Origin: Thermoanaerobaculales bacterium | GTDB taxonomy: Bacteria; Acidobacteriota; Thermoanaerobaculia; Thermoanaerobaculales; Sulfomarinibacteraceae | DNA: 10,300 nt | Assembly: GCA_025456385.1 (NCBI GenBank) | Contig: JALOKS010000075.1 | Span: 1-10,300 of the forward strand | Reading direction: 5' to 3' | Notes under the pieces: generated by a model | The model's database searches: none | Seen by the model: the letters and a program-made list of their open reading frames with translations, nothing else | Told to the model about the DNA's origin: nothing | In this document: piece by piece, positions 7,473-10,300 of the stretch | Position numbering within the stretch: position 1 is the stretch's first letter | How the letters are laid out: the number at the start of each line of letters is the position of its first letter | Position numbers and translations under genes: made by a program

Positions 7473-8444
7473 TCAGCCGGCGATCTTGCCGAGCTGCTGC
7501 TCGGCGGTCGCCGCGTCAAGAGGGTGGAAGCCGGCACGGATGACGACGCGCTGGCCGTCGGCCGAGAGCATGAAGCGGATGTACTCGAAGGTCAGGCGGT
7601 CGAGAGGGGTCCCGGGCGCCTTGTTGATGTAGACCTCGAGAAACCGGGCGAAGGGGTAGCGGCCGTTGGCCGCGTTGGCGAAGGTCGCGCTCACCGGGGG
7701 CGCGCCCTCCTCGACCAGGATCGGCACCGCACGGACCCCGGGGGTCGCATACCCGATCCCCGAGTAGCCGATCCCGTAGCGGTCGGCGCCCACGCCCTGC
7801 ACGACCGAGGCCGAGCCGGGCTGCTCCTTGACGGTCGCCTTGAAGTCGCCGCGACAGAGCGCATGGTTCTTGAAGTAGCCGTAGGTCCCGGAGGCGGCGT
7901 TGCGGCCGAAGAGGGAGATCGGGGCCGTCCGCCAGCGGCCGTCGAGGCCGAGCTGGCCCCAGACGCTGAGGTCGGCCGGAGCGCCGCAGCGGCGCGTGGT
8001 CGAGAAGACGGCGTCGACCTCGGCGAGGCTCAGGTGAGGGATCGGGTTGTCGCGGTGGACGAAGATGCCGACGGTGTCGAGGGCGACGTCGACGCGGACC
8101 GGGGCGTAGCCGAAGCGCTCCTCGAAGCCCTCCTCCTCGCTCGCGAAGATGCGGCGGGACATGTTGGCGATGTTGACCGCGCTCTCGGTGAGGGCGGGCG
8201 GGCCGGTCGACGAGCCCTTGCCCTCGATCTCGACCGTGACCTGCGGGTAGACGCGGCGGAAGGCCTCCGCCATCAGGGTCTGCAGGACGAGCATGGTGTC
8301 GGAACCGGCGGCGATGAGGCTGCCCGACAGGCCGTCGACCGGCGTGTACGCGGGCAGGCCGGGGTCGACGCGCGGCGGCCGCTCGGGAGCTGAGGCGGCG
8401 AGGCCGAGGATCGCGACGAGCGCGAGGGAGGAGGATCTCATCAT
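7473..8444 (-). CDS. pstS: Periplasmic phosphate-binding protein PstS
   Basis: Substrate-binding protein of the phosphate importer, 323 aa from the chosen start. A Sec signal peptide is visible (hydrophobic LALVAILGLAASA, likely cleaved after about residue 19); there is no lipobox cysteine, so it should be soluble in the periplasm. Phosphate-contact motifs of the PstS family are present: AGSDTM (46-51), GKGSSTGPPAL (75-85) with the following TESAVNIANMSR, and RNAASGTYGYF (181-191). Two cysteines, C153 and C197, could form a disulfide. Tandem ATGs at 8444 and 8441 are both plausible, and a GTG at 8456 would add four residues; none has a clear Shine-Dalgarno sequence. It is the first gene of the seven-gene pst-pho block, downstream of a Pho-box-like repeat, so it is probably induced by phosphate starvation. 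Confidence 0.92.
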   Translation of the reverse strand: MMRSSSLALVAILGLAASAPERPPRVDPGLPAYTPVDGLSGSLIAAGSDTMLVLQTLMAEAFRRVYPQVTVEIEGKGSSTGPPALTESAVNIANMSRRIFASEEEGFEERFGYAPVRVDVALDTVGIFVHRDNPIPHLSLAEVDAVFSTTRRCGAPADLSVWGQLGLDGRWRTAPISLFGRNAASGTYGYFKNHALCRGDFKATVKEQPGSASVVQGVGADRYGIGYSGIGYATPGVRAVPILVEEGAPPVSATFANAANGRYPFARFLEVYINKAPGTPLDRLTFEYIRFMLSADGQRVVIRAGFHPLDAATAEQQLGKIAG

Positions 8445-8745
8445 CGGCGGTGGCACGGTCGCGGCAGCCGGAGCGATGCACCGGGGGCGACCGCCAAGGA
8501 TGGGGCGTCGGTGTGAAGCTGAGGTGAAGACCCACGGCAGCGGCGGCTCGCGGGCCGCGGCGGGCGCGCCGGGACTCCCGGCAGCGCACGGGCGGCGGGC
8601 GCGTGCTGGCTGCGGTGGCCGGTTCGAAGCTCGGTAGGCTCCATGCTCGCAGCGATTCTATACGAGGCGCGGGCCGCGCCGACCCCGGCCTGGGCGCACG
8701 CGGCCCGCTGCGACCGGGCCCGGGCGGCCGGCTGCCCCGGGGTCC
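8445..8745. other. Intergenic regulatory region upstream of pstS
   Basis: About 300 bases between the pstS2 stop and the pstS start. It holds the Pho-box-like repeat (8509-8530) described separately. It also holds G+C-rich palindromes close to the pstS2 end (for example CCGGGCCCGG at 8714-8723), which lack a following T-run and so do not make a convincing intrinsic terminator. An isolated AT-rich patch, TATAGAAT on the minus strand (8662-8655), resembles a -10 element, but there is no good -35 at the right distance. No coding frame here looks like protein. Read-through from pstS2 into pstS remains possible. Confidence 0.6.
8509..8530 (-). promoter_or_regulatory. Pho box (PhoB-binding direct repeat) upstream of pstS
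   Basis: On the minus strand two consecutive 11-nt units, TCTTCACCTCA (8530-8520) and GCTTCACACCG (8519-8509), share CTTCAC in the same phase. An 11-nt period with a conserved TTCAC/TCA(C/T) core is the form of known Pho boxes (CTGTCAT in enterobacteria, GTTCACC in actinobacteria). The pair lies 64 nt upstream of the pstS start. A weak -10-like CATCCT (8502-8497) follows 10 nt after the second TTCAC core, the spacing expected when the Pho box replaces the -35 element. Placement before pstS in an operon that encodes PhoB strongly supports the call; the -10 is tentative. Confidence 0.7.
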
Positions 8746-9639
8746 TCAGGCCGGGGCCGGCCACAGCGGAATGAAGCCCGCCTCGGCCACCACCGCCTGC
8801 CCGGCCGGCGACACGCACCAGTCCGTGAAGACCTTGGTGGCGCCCCGCGGCGGAGCGGTCGCATAGAAGTAGAGGTAGCGGGCCAGCGGGTAGCTGCCGT
8901 CGCGCGCCGAAGCGGGCGTCGGAACGACACCGTCGATCGCGGCGTGGGTCAGCGCGGGGCCGAAGACCAGCCCCCCGAAGCCGATCGCGCCCGGCTCCTC
9001 GGCGACGACCCGAGCCACGTCGTCGCTCCGCCGCGCGACCCGCGCCGCCGGGCTGAAGGCGGCTCCCTGGAGGACGTGGTCGCGGAAGAACTGCTGGGTC
9101 CCCGAGCTCGGCGGCCGCACGACGACGATGATCGGTGCGGACGGACCGCCGAGCTCGCGCCAGTCGGCGACGCTGCCGGCGAAGATCCGCCGCAGCTCGT
9201 CGAGAGTGAGCGCACGCACCGGGTTCGCCGGATTGAGGAAGACGCTGAGGGCGTCACGCGCGAGCAGCAGCTGCACGCCGAGGGTGCCGAAGCGCCCGTG
9301 GAGGGCCGCCACCTCCTCGGATCGGAACGGCCGCGAGGCCGCGCACAGCTCGAGCTCGCCCTCAACCAGGCCGCGGACGCCGGCATCGGTGCCGCCGCCC
9401 GCGACCCGCACGGCGATCCCCGGGTGCGCGCGCATGAACTCGACGGCGAGCCGGCGGTTGAGCTCGAGCATGGTGTCCGAGCCGGCGATCCGGACCTGCC
9501 CCGAAACCCGCGGCAGGCTGCAGCCGGCGGCGAGCGCGGCAGCCAGCAGCAGTGCGAGCTCAGTCCTCGAGCGCCCGCGAGAGCATCCGCTCGTAGGCGA
9601 AGGGCGCTCCCGGTCGCCACGAAGGCTCCTCGACCTCAT
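8746..9639 (-). CDS. Second PstS-like phosphate-binding lipoprotein
   Basis: Substrate-binding protein of the PstS type, 297 aa from the start used here. A hydrophobic stretch ending in the lipobox LAAGC (lipidated Cys about residue 40) marks it as a lipoprotein. The mature protein begins near VRIAGSDTM, the phosphate-site motif also seen in the downstream PstS, followed by AGGGTDAGVRGL and the second loop PPSSGTQQFF. The fold signature LARYLYFYAT and the C-terminal SPAGQAVVAEAGFIPL are typical of PstS-like proteins. It is clearly a different sequence from PstS. The start is uncertain: ATG at 9639 (or 9651) overlaps the peptidase gene by about 80 nt, gives a long Arg-rich lead of 25-30 residues, and has no Shine-Dalgarno sequence; no ATG, GTG or TTG lies closer to the hydrophobic core. 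It may present phosphate to the same PstCAB channel or act as a sensor or scavenger. Confidence 0.82.
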   Translation of the reverse strand: MRSRSLRGDRERPSPTSGCSRGRSRTELALLLAAALAAGCSLPRVSGQVRIAGSDTMLELNRRLAVEFMRAHPGIAVRVAGGGTDAGVRGLVEGELELCAASRPFRSEEVAALHGRFGTLGVQLLLARDALSVFLNPANPVRALTLDELRRIFAGSVADWRELGGPSAPIIVVVRPPSSGTQQFFRDHVLQGAAFSPAARVARRSDDVARVVAEEPGAIGFGGLVFGPALTHAAIDGVVPTPASARDGSYPLARYLYFYATAPPRGATKVFTDWCVSPAGQAVVAEAGFIPLWPAPA

Positions 9640-10300
9640 CAGCCACAGCATAGACGAACGCCGCCATCACCCCCGCGTGCTGGCGGGCGGCCTCCCAGTC
9701 GAGGGGCTGCTCGAGATCGTCGGCCGGCGAGTGGTAGACCTCACGCAGCCAGCGCAGCGTCGCGCGGATCGCCTCGTCGCGGCTGCGGCCGCGCCACTGA
9801 TCGGAGCGGGCGAAGGATTCGCTGTCGAGGAAGGCCTCGGGAGCCGGCGCCAGGGCCAGACCGAGGCCCTCCGCCACCCGCTCCAGGGTTGGACCGAGGG
9901 TCGAGAGCTCGCCGCCGACGCCGATGAGGTCCGCGAAGGCGGCGTTGAAGGCGAGGCCGTCGACGTTGACATTGGCGACCATGCGGCCGACCGGCAGCGG
10001 AGGGTGGTCGAGGAAGTACTGCGCGCCGAGGAGGCCAGCCTCCTCGCCGGTGGTAAAGACGAAAATCACCGGACGGCGCGGCCGCCGGCCCGCCTCGGCG
10101 AGCACGCGTGCGATCTCGAGCACGCCCGCGACGCCGAGGGCGTTGTCCACGACGCCGTTGTAGATGCGGTCTCCATCGACTTCGGGACCGATGCCGAGAT
10201 GGTCGGCGTGGGCCGACACCACGACCGCCGTGCCCGCCAGGCGCGGTTCGCGTCCGGGGAGCCGCGCCACCACGTTCGGAGCCAGGGCGTCGCGGGTCCG
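9560..10300 (-). CDS. M28-family zinc aminopeptidase/peptidase (partial, open at the right edge)
   Basis: C-terminal part of an M28 metallopeptidase; the reading frame is open to the window edge (247 codons inclusive of the stop), so the N-terminus is missing and the GTG at 10273 is not a credible start. Counting from that GTG, the di-zinc ligands are all visible: H22 in SAHADHLG, D43 in NGVVDNALG, catalytic E77 with metal ligand E78 in TTGEEAGLLG, D105 in NVNVDG and H181 in VYHSPADD. Homologues are usually secreted or periplasmic and release N-terminal amino acids. Between SDQW (157-160) and RSRDEAI the usual hydrophobic segment of the family (a pattern like SFvRxGvPAL) is absent, with the frame preserved, suggesting a deletion of about 18 residues. 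Its stop lies inside the start region of the PstS-like lipoprotein gene. Its link to phosphate uptake is unclear. Confidence 0.85.
   Translation of the reverse strand, partial: RTRDALAPNVVARLPGREPRLAGTAVVVSAHADHLGIGPEVDGDRIYNGVVDNALGVAGVLEIARVLAEAGRRPRRPVIFVFTTGEEAGLLGAQYFLDHPPLPVGRMVANVNVDGLAFNAAFADLIGVGGELSTLGPTLERVAEGLGLALAPAPEAFLDSESFARSDQWRGRSRDEAIRATLRWLREVYHSPADDLEQPLDWEAARQHAGVMAAFVYAVADEVEEPSWRPGAPFAYERMLSRALED

Noticed and set aside
8621..8643. tRNA-like 3' end: GGTTCGAA followed by CCA on the plus strand
   Set aside because: The T-stem does not pair over five bases and there is no matching acceptor or anticodon arm upstream.
8441..8644. Small minus-strand open frame starting at 8644 in the pstS upstream region
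   Set aside because: It spans the Pho box, has no ribosome-binding site or recognisable protein features, and ends at the pstS start.
8655..8662. TATAGAAT on the minus strand as a promoter -10 for pstS
   Set aside because: No acceptable -35 lies 16-18 nt upstream and it is about 210 nt from the pstS start; the Pho box is a better candidate. Kept only as a remark in the intergenic entry.
8700..8745. Palindromes after pstS2 (CCCCGGGG, CCGGGCCCGG) as a terminator
   Set aside because: They lack a loop of workable size and a T-run; in this base composition such palindromes arise easily.

Overview
This window is a Pho regulon locus from a very G+C-rich (roughly 70% by eye) Gram-negative-type bacterium. 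All supported genes lie on the minus strand, so the biological order runs from right to left. Indications of a Gram-negative, diderm host are two separate phosphate-binding proteins (one a lipoprotein), the enlarged 'long' PstC and PstA permeases known from some Proteobacteria, and a secreted-type M28 peptidase. An Acidobacteriota-like or deltaproteobacterial-like host would fit the G+C content and the M28 family, but this is only a guess because no marker gene is present.

Layout from the right edge: a partial M28 zinc aminopeptidase gene (open at the right end) overlaps or abuts a lipoprotein PstS-like phosphate-binding protein (pstS2). A non-coding stretch of about 300 bases follows and carries a Pho-box-like direct repeat (8509-8530) that should drive the next block. 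Then come pstS, pstC, pstA, pstB, phoU, phoB and phoR. The spacing is tight: pstS-pstC 7 nt, pstC-pstA overlapping by 14 nt, pstA-pstB 5 nt, pstB-phoU 19 nt, phoU-phoB 1 nt, and phoB-phoR overlapping in GTGA. This is very probably one transcription unit with translational coupling. At the left edge a promoter-like element (TTGACC-17-TAATAT) overlaps the phoR stop codon and precedes the first 16 codons of another gene, which begins with a signal-peptide-like stretch and runs off the window.

How it works together: PstS (and probably PstS2) bind inorganic phosphate outside the inner membrane. PstC and PstA form the channel and the PstB dimer hydrolyses ATP. PhoU relays transporter state to the PhoR histidine kinase, which phosphorylates PhoB, and PhoB activates transcription at Pho boxes, including the one upstream of pstS.

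Unusual points are the large extra domains between the first and second membrane segments of both PstC (beta-propeller-like) and PstA (coiled-coil-bearing), an apparent in-frame deletion of a core segment in the M28 peptidase, the poorly defined start of pstS2, and a possible second Pho-type promoter after phoR. I found no wholly new system: the locus is a recognisable Pst/Pho operon with accessory features.
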